Origin: Propionimicrobium sp963511305
GTDB taxonomy: Bacteria > Actinomycetota > Actinomycetes > Propionibacteriales > Propionibacteriaceae
Length of the DNA stretch: 24,106 bases
Assembly: GCA_963511305.1 (NCBI GenBank)
Contig: CAUPIJ010000027.1
Location: forward strand, 1-24,106
Direction of reading: 5' to 3'
Shown: positions 1 to 7,242 of the stretch, piece after piece
Position numbering within the stretch: the first letter of the stretch is position 1
Layout: every line of letters begins with the position of its first letter
Notes under the pieces: generated by a model
Database searches by the model: none
What the model was told of the DNA's origin: nothing
Seen by the model: the letters and a program-made list of their open reading frames with translations, nothing else
Translations under genes and position numbers: made by a program

Positions 1-2
1 TA

Positions 3-48
3 CTCCCCGAAAGAAAGAACCAAATTAACCAGTCCAACTTTCGGGGAG
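3..48 (-). terminator. Perfect 11-bp inverted repeat downstream of ilvC, possible operon terminator
   Basis: Bases 3-13 (CTCCCCGAAAG) and 38-48 (CTTTCGGGGAG) are exact reverse complements, separated by 24 nt. The hairpin lies 37 nt past the ilvC stop codon, where the end of the ilvBNC transcript is expected. The T-tract that would make it a proper intrinsic terminator would lie beyond the left edge, so this cannot be confirmed. The loop is long for a classical terminator, so an RNA-stabilising or bidirectional stem is also possible. Confidence 0.5.
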
Positions 49-84
49 CACTTCAGCGGCCAGGCCAACTAAATTAGCTAACGA

Positions 85-1113
85 CTAACGAGCAGCGGTG
101 CCCTCGGTGTAGTCCTCGTCGGAGTTCTCTAGCCAGCTGAACATCTTGCGCAGATCCTTGCCGACAGACTCGATCTGGTGGCCGGCCTCCTCAGCGCGCA
201 GCTTCTTAAACTCGGGCGCGCCCGCGTCCTGGTCGTCGATGAAGCGCTTGGCGAAAGCACCATTCTGGATGTCGCCCAGAACAGCCTTCATGTTGTCCTT
301 GACGTGCTGATCGATGACGCGACGGCCAGAAACGTAGTCGCCGTACTCAGCGGTATCGGAGATCGACCAGCGCTGCTTGCTGATGCCACCCTCGATCATC
401 AGGTCGACGATCATCTTGAGCTCGTGCAGGCACTCGAAGTAGGCCATCTCGGGCTGGTAGCCGGCCTCGACCAGGGTCTCGAAGCCAGCCTGCACCAGGT
501 GGGACATGCCGCCACACAGCACGGCCTGCTCGCCGAACAGGTCGGTCTCGGTCTCCTCGGTGAAGGTGGTCTTGATGCCACCGGCGCGCAGGCCGCCGAT
601 CGCCTTGGCGTACGACTTGGCGAGCTCCCAGGCGTTGCCCGAGGCGTCCTCCTCAACGCAAACCAGCACCGGCACACCGCGGCCGTCAGCATACTCACGG
701 CGAACGATGTGGCCCGGACCCTTCGGAGCGACCATGCAGACGTCCACGCCCTGAGGCGCCTCAATGTAGCCGTAACGGATGTTGAAGCCGTGAGCGAAGA
801 ACAGCGCGTCGCCCTCGGAAAGGTTCGGGGCGATCTCGTCGCGGTAAACCGTGCGCTGCACCTGGTCGGGAACCAGGATCATGACGACATCTGCTTCCTT
901 GACGGCATCCGCAACGCTCAAAACGCGCAGGCCCTGGGCCTCGGCCTTGGCGCGCGACTTGGAGCCCTCTGCCAGACCGACGCGAACATCAACACCGGAA
1001 TCACGCAGGTTAAGAGCGTGCGCATGACCCTGAGAGCCGTATCCGATGACGGCCACCGAGCGGTTCTGGATAACCGATAGATCCGCGTCGTCGTTGTAAT
1101 AGATTTCTGCCAT
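85..1113 (-). CDS. ilvC: Ketol-acid reductoisomerase (class I)
   Basis: Cytosolic enzyme that isomerises and reduces acetolactate or acetohydroxybutyrate to the dihydroxy acid with NADPH and Mg2+, the second common step of isoleucine and valine synthesis. The 342-residue length fits the short class I form. The N-terminal Rossmann fold shows GYGSQG at residues 24-29, with the Arg and Ser residues of the NADP-binding loop around 44-53. Catalytic His108 lies in AHGF and Lys131 in APKGPG. The metal ligands are visible as Asp191 and Glu195 (TDLFGEQ) and Glu227 and Glu231 (FECLHELK). The ATG is preceded by a strong AAGGAAGG Shine-Dalgarno. It is the last gene of the ilvBNC operon, 27 nt after ilvN, so it should follow the ilvB attenuator. 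No oddities were seen. Confidence 0.98.
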   Translation of the reverse strand: MAEIYYNDDADLSVIQNRSVAVIGYGSQGHAHALNLRDSGVDVRVGLAEGSKSRAKAEAQGLRVLSVADAVKEADVVMILVPDQVQRTVYRDEIAPNLSEGDALFFAHGFNIRYGYIEAPQGVDVCMVAPKGPGHIVRREYADGRGVPVLVCVEEDASGNAWELAKSYAKAIGGLRAGGIKTTFTEETETDLFGEQAVLCGGMSHLVQAGFETLVEAGYQPEMAYFECLHELKMIVDLMIEGGISKQRWSISDTAEYGDYVSGRRVIDQHVKDNMKAVLGDIQNGAFAKRFIDDQDAGAPEFKKLRAEEAGHQIESVGKDLRKMFSWLENSDEDYTEGTAAR

Positions 1114-1140
1114 TATTGCCTTCCTTAGTGTTCGAGCGCG

Positions 1141-1650
1141 CTAGGCGCGAGCCCGCTTTTCATTGATCGATTTCTGGCCGCGACCTAGCGCGACCTGTCC
1201 GGATTTGACCAGCTCGATGATGCCGTACGGCTCGAGCATGGTCAGCAACGCCTCTAGTTTTTCGTGGCTTCCCGTGGCCTCGACGGTGACAGAAGTCAGC
1301 CCAACATCGACCGCCTTACCCCTAAACAGGCTAACCACGTCGATAACCGAGCCGCGATTTGTATTGTCGCAGCGAACCTTCACCAAAATCATTTCGCGGC
1401 AGACCGAGGATTCAGGCAGCTGAAGCACCTTCAGCACCTCAACCAGCTTGTTGAGCTGCTTGACTAGTTGCTCGACGAAACGTTCATCGTCCACTACCGT
1501 GACGAGCGTCATCCTGGAGACGCCCTCTTTTTCGGTCGGACCGACCGCCAAAGACTCGATGTTGAACCCACGCCGGCTAAACAGCGATGCGACCCTGGCC
1601 AGAACACCGGGCTTATCCTGCACCAAAACGCTAAGAGTGTGCGTGCTCAT
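1141..1650 (-). CDS. ilvN: Acetolactate synthase small (regulatory) subunit
   Basis: Regulatory partner of IlvB: it stimulates the catalytic subunit and carries the valine feedback site. The 169-residue protein begins MSTHTLSVLVQDKPGVL, a typical ACT domain with strand, helix and GVL turn in the first 75 or so residues. The C-terminal ALS small-subunit domain follows. An open frame extends upstream to 1749, but that extension lies entirely within ilvB and matches nothing in the family. The ATG at 1650 is preceded by GGGAGG. This ATG overlaps the ilvB stop by one base (TGATG), so translation is probably coupled and the subunits made in proportion. The length agrees with other actinobacterial IlvN proteins. 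Confidence 0.97.
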   Translation of the reverse strand: MSTHTLSVLVQDKPGVLARVASLFSRRGFNIESLAVGPTEKEGVSRMTLVTVVDDERFVEQLVKQLNKLVEVLKVLQLPESSVCREMILVKVRCDNTNRGSVIDVVSLFRGKAVDVGLTSVTVEATGSHEKLEALLTMLEPYGIIELVKSGQVALGRGQKSINEKRARA

Positions 1651-3395
1651 CAGTCCTCCCAATCCGGTGCCATGTCGCGGGCAACCTTGATTTCGTCGTT
1701 GCTGGTTCCTGCAGCCACCATCGGCCAAACCATCGAGTCCTTCTTGCAAACAAATTCGACGACGACCGGACGATCGTTGATCTCCATCGCTTTCTTAATG
1801 ACCTCGTCCAGCTCTTCTTCGGTGGTGGCCCGAAGACCGGCGCAGCCCATCGCCTGAGCTAGCATCGGGAAGTTCGGCAGCGAGTCGGTGCGAATTTCAG
1901 TATTCGAGTAGTGCTGGTTGAAGAACAACGTCTGCCATTGGCGAACCATGCCAAGGGTGTTGTTGTTGATGATCGCGATCTTGATCGGGATGCCGTTCAG
2001 CGCGCAGGTCACCAGCTCCTGGTTCGTCATCTGGAAGCTGCCGTCGCCGTCAATGCCCCAAACCACCTTGTCGGGCGCGCCTACCTTAGCGCCCATCGTG
2101 GCGGGCACACAGTAACCCATGGTGCCAAGACCCGCGCTAGTCATCCACTGAGCCGGCTTGGCAAACGGCAGGAAGTGGGCCGACCACATCTGGTGCTGGC
2201 CGACGCCGGTAACGAAAATCGTCTCCGGCCCAGAGATCTCGCCGATTCGCTTGATGACCTTCTGAGGGCTGAGACCATTGCCGGTCTCGTCTGTGTCCTC
2301 CGGCATCGGATAGCGTTCTTTAACCGCATTGAGCTTAGCCACCCAAGCCGAGTAATCCGGGATCCTCTTGTGTCGCATCTCGTCTAGCAGCTGCCCCAAG
2401 AACATCTTGGCGTCACCAACCACCGGCACGTCCACCGCGCGGTTCTTGCCGATTTCCGCCGGGTCAATGTCTGCATGGATGACCTTTGCATTCGGGGCAA
2501 AAGAATCCAGCGCTCCAGTGACGCGATCGTCGAAGCGGGTGCCGACGGCGATCAACAGGTCGGAGCGCTGCATGGCGCCAACCGCAGCCACCGTGCCGTG
2601 CATGCCTGGCATGCCCAGGCATAGCGGATGATCGTCTGGGAAGACGCCGCGGGCGGGCAGCGTGGTAACGACGGGGATGCCGGTGAGCTCGGCCAGATCC
2701 TTCAGCTCCTGCCATGCCCTGGCCCTAACGACGCCACCGCCGATGTAGAGCACCGGCTGGCTCGAATCACAGATGAGATCCGCAGCCTGCTCGATCTGGC
2801 GATTGTGCGGACGAACGGTCGGCTTGTAACCGGGCAGCTGAACCTCGTCGCTGAAATCGAACGGCACGACGCCGTTCTGGGCGTTCTTGGCAACATCGAT
2901 CAGCACCGGGCCTGGGCGGCCAGTCGAAGCAATGTGGAATGCGGCCTTAACCACCTCGGGGATGTCCTCGGCGTCCTTAACCAGGAAGTTGTGCTTGGTG
3001 ATCGGCATCGTGATGCCGCGGATGTCGGCCTCTTGGAAGGCGTCGGTGCCGATGGCTTCTGCGGCGACCTGTCCGGTGATAACTACCATCGGCACGGAGT
3101 CCATGTACGCATCAGCCAGGGCGGTCACTACATTGGTTGCACCCGGACCACTGGTTACAATCGCTACGCCAACTCGTCCAGTAGCTAGCGCGTAGCCCTC
3201 GGCCGCGTGACCGGCGCCCTGCTCATGACGCACCAGAACCTGCTTCAGCGGAGATTCGTAAAGGGCGTCAAAGATAGGCAGGGCAGCGCCGCCGGGCAGG
3301 CAGAAAATTACCTCTACGCCTACCTTCTCCAGCGATTTAATCAGCGCTTGGGCGCCACTCAGCATTGGTAGCTGTTCGTTGGACTGGTCTGCCAT
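1650..3395 (-). CDS. ilvB: Acetolactate synthase large (catalytic) subunit
   Basis: Thiamine-diphosphate enzyme that condenses two pyruvates, or pyruvate with 2-oxobutyrate, as the first common step of branched-chain amino acid synthesis. In 581 residues the three expected domains are visible. The N-terminal Pyr domain carries the cofactor-activating Glu58 (VRHEQGAGHAAEGYA). The central FAD-binding domain spans about 190-350. The PP domain carries the ThDP/Mg motif GDG at 450-452 with Asn at about 477-478. The SGPGATN segment near 82-88 is typical of anabolic, FAD-containing AHAS and argues against a catabolic AlsS. The ATG has an AGGAGG six bases upstream. The gene lies behind a leader peptide and attenuator and is coupled to ilvN. 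Confidence 0.98.
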   Translation of the reverse strand: MADQSNEQLPMLSGAQALIKSLEKVGVEVIFCLPGGAALPIFDALYESPLKQVLVRHEQGAGHAAEGYALATGRVGVAIVTSGPGATNVVTALADAYMDSVPMVVITGQVAAEAIGTDAFQEADIRGITMPITKHNFLVKDAEDIPEVVKAAFHIASTGRPGPVLIDVAKNAQNGVVPFDFSDEVQLPGYKPTVRPHNRQIEQAADLICDSSQPVLYIGGGVVRARAWQELKDLAELTGIPVVTTLPARGVFPDDHPLCLGMPGMHGTVAAVGAMQRSDLLIAVGTRFDDRVTGALDSFAPNAKVIHADIDPAEIGKNRAVDVPVVGDAKMFLGQLLDEMRHKRIPDYSAWVAKLNAVKERYPMPEDTDETGNGLSPQKVIKRIGEISGPETIFVTGVGQHQMWSAHFLPFAKPAQWMTSAGLGTMGYCVPATMGAKVGAPDKVVWGIDGDGSFQMTNQELVTCALNGIPIKIAIINNNTLGMVRQWQTLFFNQHYSNTEIRTDSLPNFPMLAQAMGCAGLRATTEEELDEVIKKAMEINDRPVVVEFVCKKDSMVWPMVAAGTSNDEIKVARDMAPDWED

Positions 3396-3434
3396 CTTGC
3401 TCCTCCTTTTTCCAGGCGTCTAACTGCTAGTAAT

Positions 3435-3467
3435 AAAAAACCCTCGTTGCCATTAGGCAGACGAGGG
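3435..3467 (-). terminator. Attenuator terminator of the ilvB leader
   Basis: On the minus strand the stem CCCTCGT/ACGAGGG (arms at 3461-3467 and 3441-3447) is extended by TGCC/GGCA, with a TAAT loop and one bulged C. A run of six T follows (3435-3440). This is a textbook intrinsic terminator inside the untranslated leader, 40 nt before the ilvB ATG. It can only make sense as a conditional terminator. It immediately follows the 11-bp stem at 3468-3511 and the leader peptide ending in Leu-Val-Ile-Val. Confidence 0.92.
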
Positions 3468-3511
3468 AGCGCTTCTTGCTTCAGCCTTGCTAGGCAACTT
3501 CAAGAAGCGCT
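3468..3511 (-). promoter_or_regulatory. Attenuator: anti-antiterminator stem of the ilvB leader
   Basis: Positions 3501-3511 and 3468-3478 form a perfect 11-bp inverted repeat (AGCGCTTCTTG / CAAGAAGCGCT on the minus strand). Its 5' arm begins inside the leader-peptide stop codon. A competing pairing exists: GTTGCC (3493-3498) is complementary to GGCAAC (3446-3451) in the terminator 3' arm. The inferred logic is classical. A ribosome stalled on the Leu/Val/Ile codons covers the 5' arm, the 11-bp stem cannot form, the inner segment pairs with the terminator arm, and transcription continues into ilvB. The pairings are seen directly; the switching is inferred. Confidence 0.8.
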
Positions 3512-3539
3512 AAACGATTACAAGCTCGTTGTTACGCAC
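3510..3539 (-). CDS. ilvBNC leader peptide MRNNELVIV
   Basis: A nine-codon frame, GTG to TAG, reading M-R-N-N-E-L-V-I-V. Four consecutive branched-chain codons (CTT GTA ATC GTT) lie directly before the stop, and the stop overlaps the first bases of the attenuator stem. That position is where control codons must sit for ribosome-mediated attenuation. There is no good Shine-Dalgarno at normal spacing, but a -10 box (TATATT) lies seven bases upstream of the GTG, so the peptide is probably translated from a leaderless mRNA 5' end. An alternative 13-codon frame from an ATG at 3559 would begin upstream of the predicted transcript start and has scattered control codons, so it is less likely. Confidence 0.8.
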   Translation of the reverse strand: MRNNELVIV

Positions 3540-3546
3540 GATTGAA

Positions 3547-3576
3547 AATATATCCTCATGCGGTCACGTTTCACAA
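3547..3576 (-). promoter_or_regulatory. Promoter of the ilvBNC leader
   Basis: On the minus strand a -35-like TTGTGA (3571-3576) is separated by 18 bp from TATATT (3547-3552). The predicted start is at or next to the leader-peptide GTG at 3539, seven bases after the -10. The match to a housekeeping sigma-70 promoter is good for an actinobacterium. The placement explains why the leader frame lacks a conventional ribosome binding site. Confidence 0.65.
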
Positions 3577-3598
3577 AGCATCTCAGATGGTGGATGGG

Positions 3599-4363
3599 TT
3601 ATTTTCTTACCTCGAAGCCAGCCGCGCTCAACCCGTCCTTAACCTCATCAATCGAGATGGTTTCGTAGTGGAAAACGGAAGCGGCCAGCAACGCGTCCGC
3701 CCCGGCCTTGGCGGCGTCCACGAAGTGTTGAACGGTGCCCGCGCCTCCCGAGGCGATGATCGGCACATCAACCACCTCGCGCACAGCCCTGATCATCTCG
3801 ATATCAAAGCCGTTTGTGGTGCCGTCGGCATCCATCGACGTCAGCAGGATCTCGCCCACCCCACGGTCGACGGCCTGCTTGGCCCACTCGATGGCGTCCA
3901 GATCGGCGGGCTTCTTGCCACCGTGGGTGGTGACGCCGAAACCGGAGGGCTGATCTGCCTGGCGTCGCGCATCGAGGCTCAGCACCACGACCTGACGACC
4001 AAAGCGCTCGCTGACGTCGGTGAGTAACTGAGGGTTGTTGATGGCAGCGGTGTTAATTCCGACCTTGTCGGCACCGCAGCGCAGCAGATCGTCGACGTCC
4101 TGCACGGAACGCACCCCGCCGCCCACGGTCAGCGGGATGAAGACGGTCTCAGCGCACCTGCGCACCATGTCTCGGGTGGTCTCGCGCCCCTCGTTAGTGG
4201 CAGAAATATCCAGGAAGGTTAGCTCATCGGCGCCCTGCTGGTTGTAGCGCGCGGCTAGCTCGACAGGATCGCCAGCGTCGCGAAGATTCTCGAAGTTGAC
4301 GCCCTTGACCACGCGGCCAGCGTTGACGTCGAGGCAGGGGATGACACGGATAGCTAAGCTCAT
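3599..4363 (-). CDS. hisF: Imidazole glycerol phosphate synthase cyclase subunit
   Basis: The (beta-alpha)8-barrel cyclase half of IGP synthase. With ammonia from HisH it converts PRFAR to imidazole glycerol phosphate and AICAR, linking histidine and purine synthesis. The 254 residues show the signature VIPCLDVNAGRVVKG with catalytic Asp12, the second catalytic Asp131 in VLSLDARR, and phosphate-binding glycines (TVGGGVRS near 79-86; ASGGAG near the C-terminus). HisA and HisH are not adjacent, so in this genome hisF is split from at least those his genes. A -10 box TAAGAT lies seven bases before the ATG and there is no Shine-Dalgarno, so expression is probably from its own leaderless promoter. 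The ilvB leader begins about 60 bp after the stop; no terminator is visible between them. Confidence 0.97.
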   Translation of the reverse strand: MSLAIRVIPCLDVNAGRVVKGVNFENLRDAGDPVELAARYNQQGADELTFLDISATNEGRETTRDMVRRCAETVFIPLTVGGGVRSVQDVDDLLRCGADKVGINTAAINNPQLLTDVSERFGRQVVVLSLDARRQADQPSGFGVTTHGGKKPADLDAIEWAKQAVDRGVGEILLTSMDADGTTNGFDIEMIRAVREVVDVPIIASGGAGTVQHFVDAAKAGADALLAASVFHYETISIDEVKDGLSAAGFEVRK

Positions 4364-4370
4364 GGATTAA

Positions 4371-4400
4371 ATCTTAACGGCGCTATCTGACAGTTTTCTA
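4371..4400 (-). promoter_or_regulatory. Candidate leaderless promoter of hisF
   Basis: Minus-strand TAGAAA (4395-4400), an 18-bp spacer and TAAGAT (4371-4376) stand seven bases upstream of the hisF ATG. No purine-rich ribosome binding site intervenes. The transcript would begin at or next to the start codon. Confidence 0.55.
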
Positions 4401-4454
4401 CACTGCGCGCGCTGCGAGATTGTTTGGGTTAAAGCTTCCTAGCTTGGCCTCATG

Positions 4455-4533
4455 CAGTCTCACAGCGCCGTCTCCAACTTCTCGCCTACTCAGTCTCACA
4501 GCGCCATCTCCAACTTCTCGCCTACTCGGTCTC
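4455..4533. repeat. 36-bp tandem duplication at the 3' end of helY
   Basis: Two head-to-tail copies of a 36-bp unit (4455-4490 and 4491-4526) differ at one base (CGCCGTCTCC versus CGCCATCTCC). The first seven bases of a third, diverged copy (4527-4533) run into the helY coding end. Read on the minus strand, every copy repeats the GAG-TAG end of helY, so the stop codon itself has been duplicated twice. The unit length is a multiple of three, and reading through the first stop would meet another in-frame TAG 36 bases later. Confidence 0.9.
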
Positions 4534-7242
4534 GAAGTCGACAATGTCTCTACGCATCAGGTTAACGATCTGGCGGCAGGTGCCGCGGATCGTCTCAGCA
4601 CCCGGAGCGTTCGAGAGCTGCGAGGCCAGATCAATGACCTGGCGCACCCAGCGGACGAAGTCGCCGGCGGGCATCTCAGAATCGTCGAGCAAGTGCGCCA
4701 GCCCCTCGCCCGCCGCCCAGCGATAGGCCAGCTCGGCAAAGCCGATCTCGGGCGCGCGGCTGCGCTCCACCCTGGCGTCGCGCTCGACCTTCGTGATGTC
4801 GCGCCAGATCCTTCGCACCTGGCTCTGCGCGGCCTCCGATTGCCGGTCAGGCATCTGGAAGAAGCGGCCGGAATCGGCCCGCCTGGCCTCGTAGACAAGC
4901 GTCGAGAGTACTGCGGCCAGCGCTGGCGCATCCAAGCCGACGAAGACGTCCTGCCTGACGCATTCCGCAACCACCAGATCGAGCTCCGAGTAGATGCGCT
5001 GCAGCATCTTGCCGTCGTCTGTGACCAGGTCGCCGTCCAGGTAGCCCAGAGACTCCAGCACCAGGCAGATTCGGTCGAACTGCGCGGAAATCGAGTTTCG
5101 GCTCTTCGGCTTTGGGGCCACCTTGCGCTCGATACGAATCGCCTGTTCGGCGCTGCGGGCGTGCGTTTCGCGATCCGGGCATGAGTGGCACGGGTGCGCG
5201 CGAAGCTCTGCGCGTAGCTGGTCGATCTCTTCGACTAGCTGCTTGTCGCGCTTGGGGTTCGTCTTGGTGGGCGGAGTCGTGTCGATAGTCTCTAGTCGCG
5301 CATCCAAAGCCTTGGCGAAAGCCCTGCGATCTGCCGCCGAGCGCTGATCGAACTTTTTCGGCACGCGAACCCTGGAGCGGATGGCGCCGGGAAGCGGAAA
5401 ATCGTTGTCGGTCAGGCGAACGGTTACGTGGGCCTGGGTCATCACCAGCGGGTGCGGCACCGGAGGGCGACCGGGATCGGCAACAGCGGCCCAGCCCTTG
5501 TGCTTGCCCGCGGGAATCCAGATGACGTCGCCCGGCTCAATGTCGAGCAGAAAGTCGATTACCTCGGCTCGCTTGTCGCCCTTGCGCAGCTTGGCGACCT
5601 CGGTTTCCAGCTGGCCGATTTGCTCGCGCAGCCTGGCGTAGTCGCGGAAATCGCCGAGCTCACATTCGGCCTGCCGCCACAACTCCTTGGCCTTATTGGC
5701 CTCGCTAGCCTGCAACCTGGCCGCCTTGACCACCCGGCGGTCAGCCTGGAACTGCGCAAAGCTCTGCTCGAGCAGTGCGCGGGCCCGGTCGCGGCCAATA
5801 ACCCCGACCAGGTTCACCGCCATGTTGTAGTTCGGGGCGAAGCTGGAGCGCAGCGGATAGGTGCGTTTGGACGCCAGGCCCGCCACCGCTCGAGGGTCGA
5901 TCCCAGGCTGCCAGGCAACCACAGCGTGCCCCTGAGTGTCAATACCGCGACGCCCCGCACGCCCGGTCAGCTGCGTGTACTCGCCGGGGGTGATGTCAAC
6001 GTGCGATTCGCCGTTGTACTTGACCAGCCGCTCGATCAAAACCGTCCTGGCCGGCATGTTGATGCCGAGCGCCAGCGTCTCGGTCGCGAAGACCACCTTC
6101 AACAGGCCGCGCTCGAAGCCCTCTTCGACGATGGCCTTGAACGCAGGCAACAGCCCCGCGTGGTGCGCGGCGAAACCGCGCAGCAGTCCCTCGACGAAGT
6201 TGCCCCAGCCGAGCGCCATCTTGTCGTCGTCACTGAGCTGGGCAGAATACTTCTCGGCGATAGCCATCAGCTCGCCGCGCTCGTTTCGGCTAGTCAGCTC
6301 GATATTGGTGCCGAGCAGCTGGGCGACAGCGCCGTCACAACCGGAACGGCTGAAGATGAAGACGATAGCCGGCAGCAGATTGGCCTTGGCCAGCCCCCTG
6401 ATCATCTGGCCACGGGACGGGCGAAGCGTCTTTCGGTTTTCGTTGCCGCGCTCCCTGAACCTGCCCGCGGCAGCACCACCGTAGCGACCGCTGCCGAAAC
6501 TGACGTTTCGCTTGCCCCTGCCAGATCTACCCCTCGGGCGGCGAGAGTCGTCGCGCTGATTTCGAGCCTCGGAGCGCTCGAACTTGAGCAGCTGCTGGTT
6601 GACCTTGCCGTCGACGAACAGATCGACCACCCTCTCATTGACCAGCATGTGCTGCTCCAGGTCAACCGGGCGCTTCTCGCTGACCACGACGCTGACGTTT
6701 CCGCGCACCTCGTTCAGCCACTCGCCAAATTCCTCGGCGTTGCTGACGGTTGCTGACAGGCAGATCAGATCGACGTTCTCGGCCAGACCGAGGATCACCT
6801 CTTCCCAGACTGCTCCCCTGAACCGATCAGCCAGGTAGTGCACCTCATCCATCACCACGTAGCCCAGCCCATCGAGCGTGCGGGAGCCGACGTAGAGCAT
6901 GTTGCGCAGCACCTCGGTGGTCATCACCACGATGTCAGCCTCAGAGTTGATGGATTGATCGCCGGTCAGCAGCCCGACGGCTTCGAACCCGTGGCGATCA
7001 ACCAGATCGTGATATTTCTGGTTGCTGAGCGCCTTGATCGGGGTCGTATAGAAGCACTTTCGACCGGTCTGCAACGCCAGCCAGCAACCGAATTCGCCGA
7101 CCACAGTCTTGCCAGAACCGGTCGGCGCGGCGACCAGCACCCCACCACCACCGGCCACCTGCTTGCAAGCCTCAATCTGGAAGTCGTCGAAGGCGAAATC
7201 GTAGCCAGTCTCGAAGTCGGACAGCGCGTCACTCTTGCTCAT
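4522..7242 (-). CDS. helY: Ski2/Mtr4-like DExH RNA/DNA helicase (HelY family)
   Basis: A 906-residue superfamily-2 helicase, the usual size for actinobacterial HelY. The Walker A motif APTGSGKT is at 39-46, DEVH at 132-135 and SAT at 163-165; the second RecA domain begins near 290 (AIVFIFSRSG) and carries QLTGRAGRRG. A C-terminal DSHCT-like region follows, with a HPCHSCPDRETHAR Cys motif. Residues about 226-278, between the two RecA domains, form an Arg/Gly-rich insertion likely to be flexible and RNA-binding. The ATG overlaps the pafC stop (ATGA), making pafB-pafC-helY one translationally coupled unit. The physiological substrate is inferred to be structured RNA, by analogy with Ski2/Mtr4; it is not proved for this family. 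In M. tuberculosis tatA-tatC lie between pafC and helY; here they are absent. Confidence 0.93.
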   Translation of the reverse strand: MSKSDALSDFETGYDFAFDDFQIEACKQVAGGGGVLVAAPTGSGKTVVGEFGCWLALQTGRKCFYTTPIKALSNQKYHDLVDRHGFEAVGLLTGDQSINSEADIVVMTTEVLRNMLYVGSRTLDGLGYVVMDEVHYLADRFRGAVWEEVILGLAENVDLICLSATVSNAEEFGEWLNEVRGNVSVVVSEKRPVDLEQHMLVNERVVDLFVDGKVNQQLLKFERSEARNQRDDSRRPRGRSGRGKRNVSFGSGRYGGAAAGRFRERGNENRKTLRPSRGQMIRGLAKANLLPAIVFIFSRSGCDGAVAQLLGTNIELTSRNERGELMAIAEKYSAQLSDDDKMALGWGNFVEGLLRGFAAHHAGLLPAFKAIVEEGFERGLLKVVFATETLALGINMPARTVLIERLVKYNGESHVDITPGEYTQLTGRAGRRGIDTQGHAVVAWQPGIDPRAVAGLASKRTYPLRSSFAPNYNMAVNLVGVIGRDRARALLEQSFAQFQADRRVVKAARLQASEANKAKELWRQAECELGDFRDYARLREQIGQLETEVAKLRKGDKRAEVIDFLLDIEPGDVIWIPAGKHKGWAAVADPGRPPVPHPLVMTQAHVTVRLTDNDFPLPGAIRSRVRVPKKFDQRSAADRRAFAKALDARLETIDTTPPTKTNPKRDKQLVEEIDQLRAELRAHPCHSCPDRETHARSAEQAIRIERKVAPKPKSRNSISAQFDRICLVLESLGYLDGDLVTDDGKMLQRIYSELDLVVAECVRQDVFVGLDAPALAAVLSTLVYEARRADSGRFFQMPDRQSEAAQSQVRRIWRDITKVERDARVERSRAPEIGFAELAYRWAAGEGLAHLLDDSEMPAGDFVRWVRQVIDLASQLSNAPGAETIRGTCRQIVNLMRRDIVDFETE

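Noticed and set aside
178..1080. A 300-residue open frame on the plus strand opposite ilvC
   Set aside because: It is the exact antisense shadow of ilvC, with no ribosome binding site and low-complexity Ala/Leu/Val/Asp composition; ilvC is certain.
1651..1749. N-terminal extension of ilvN to an upstream ATG
   Set aside because: The extra 33 residues lie within the ilvB coding end, match nothing in the family, and the ATG at 1650 has a good ribosome binding site.
3519..3559. An alternative ilv leader peptide of 13 codons starting ATG at 3559
   Set aside because: Its start lies upstream of the predicted transcript start, it has only scattered Ile, Val and Leu codons, and its stop does not abut the attenuator stem.
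3563..3576. A sequence resembling half of a parS site (GTGAAAC)
   Set aside because: Only one half-site is present, not the palindrome, and it overlaps the ilvB promoter; no ParB is nearby.
4432..4445. A small inverted repeat AAGCT/AGCTT after helY as a terminator
   Set aside because: Only 5 bp of stem, AT-rich, with no T-tract on the minus strand.
5428..6756. A 442-residue plus-strand open frame opposite helY
   Set aside because: Antisense shadow of a clear helicase; composition (Gln, Ala, Leu, His rich) and lack of any motif fit a shadow frame.
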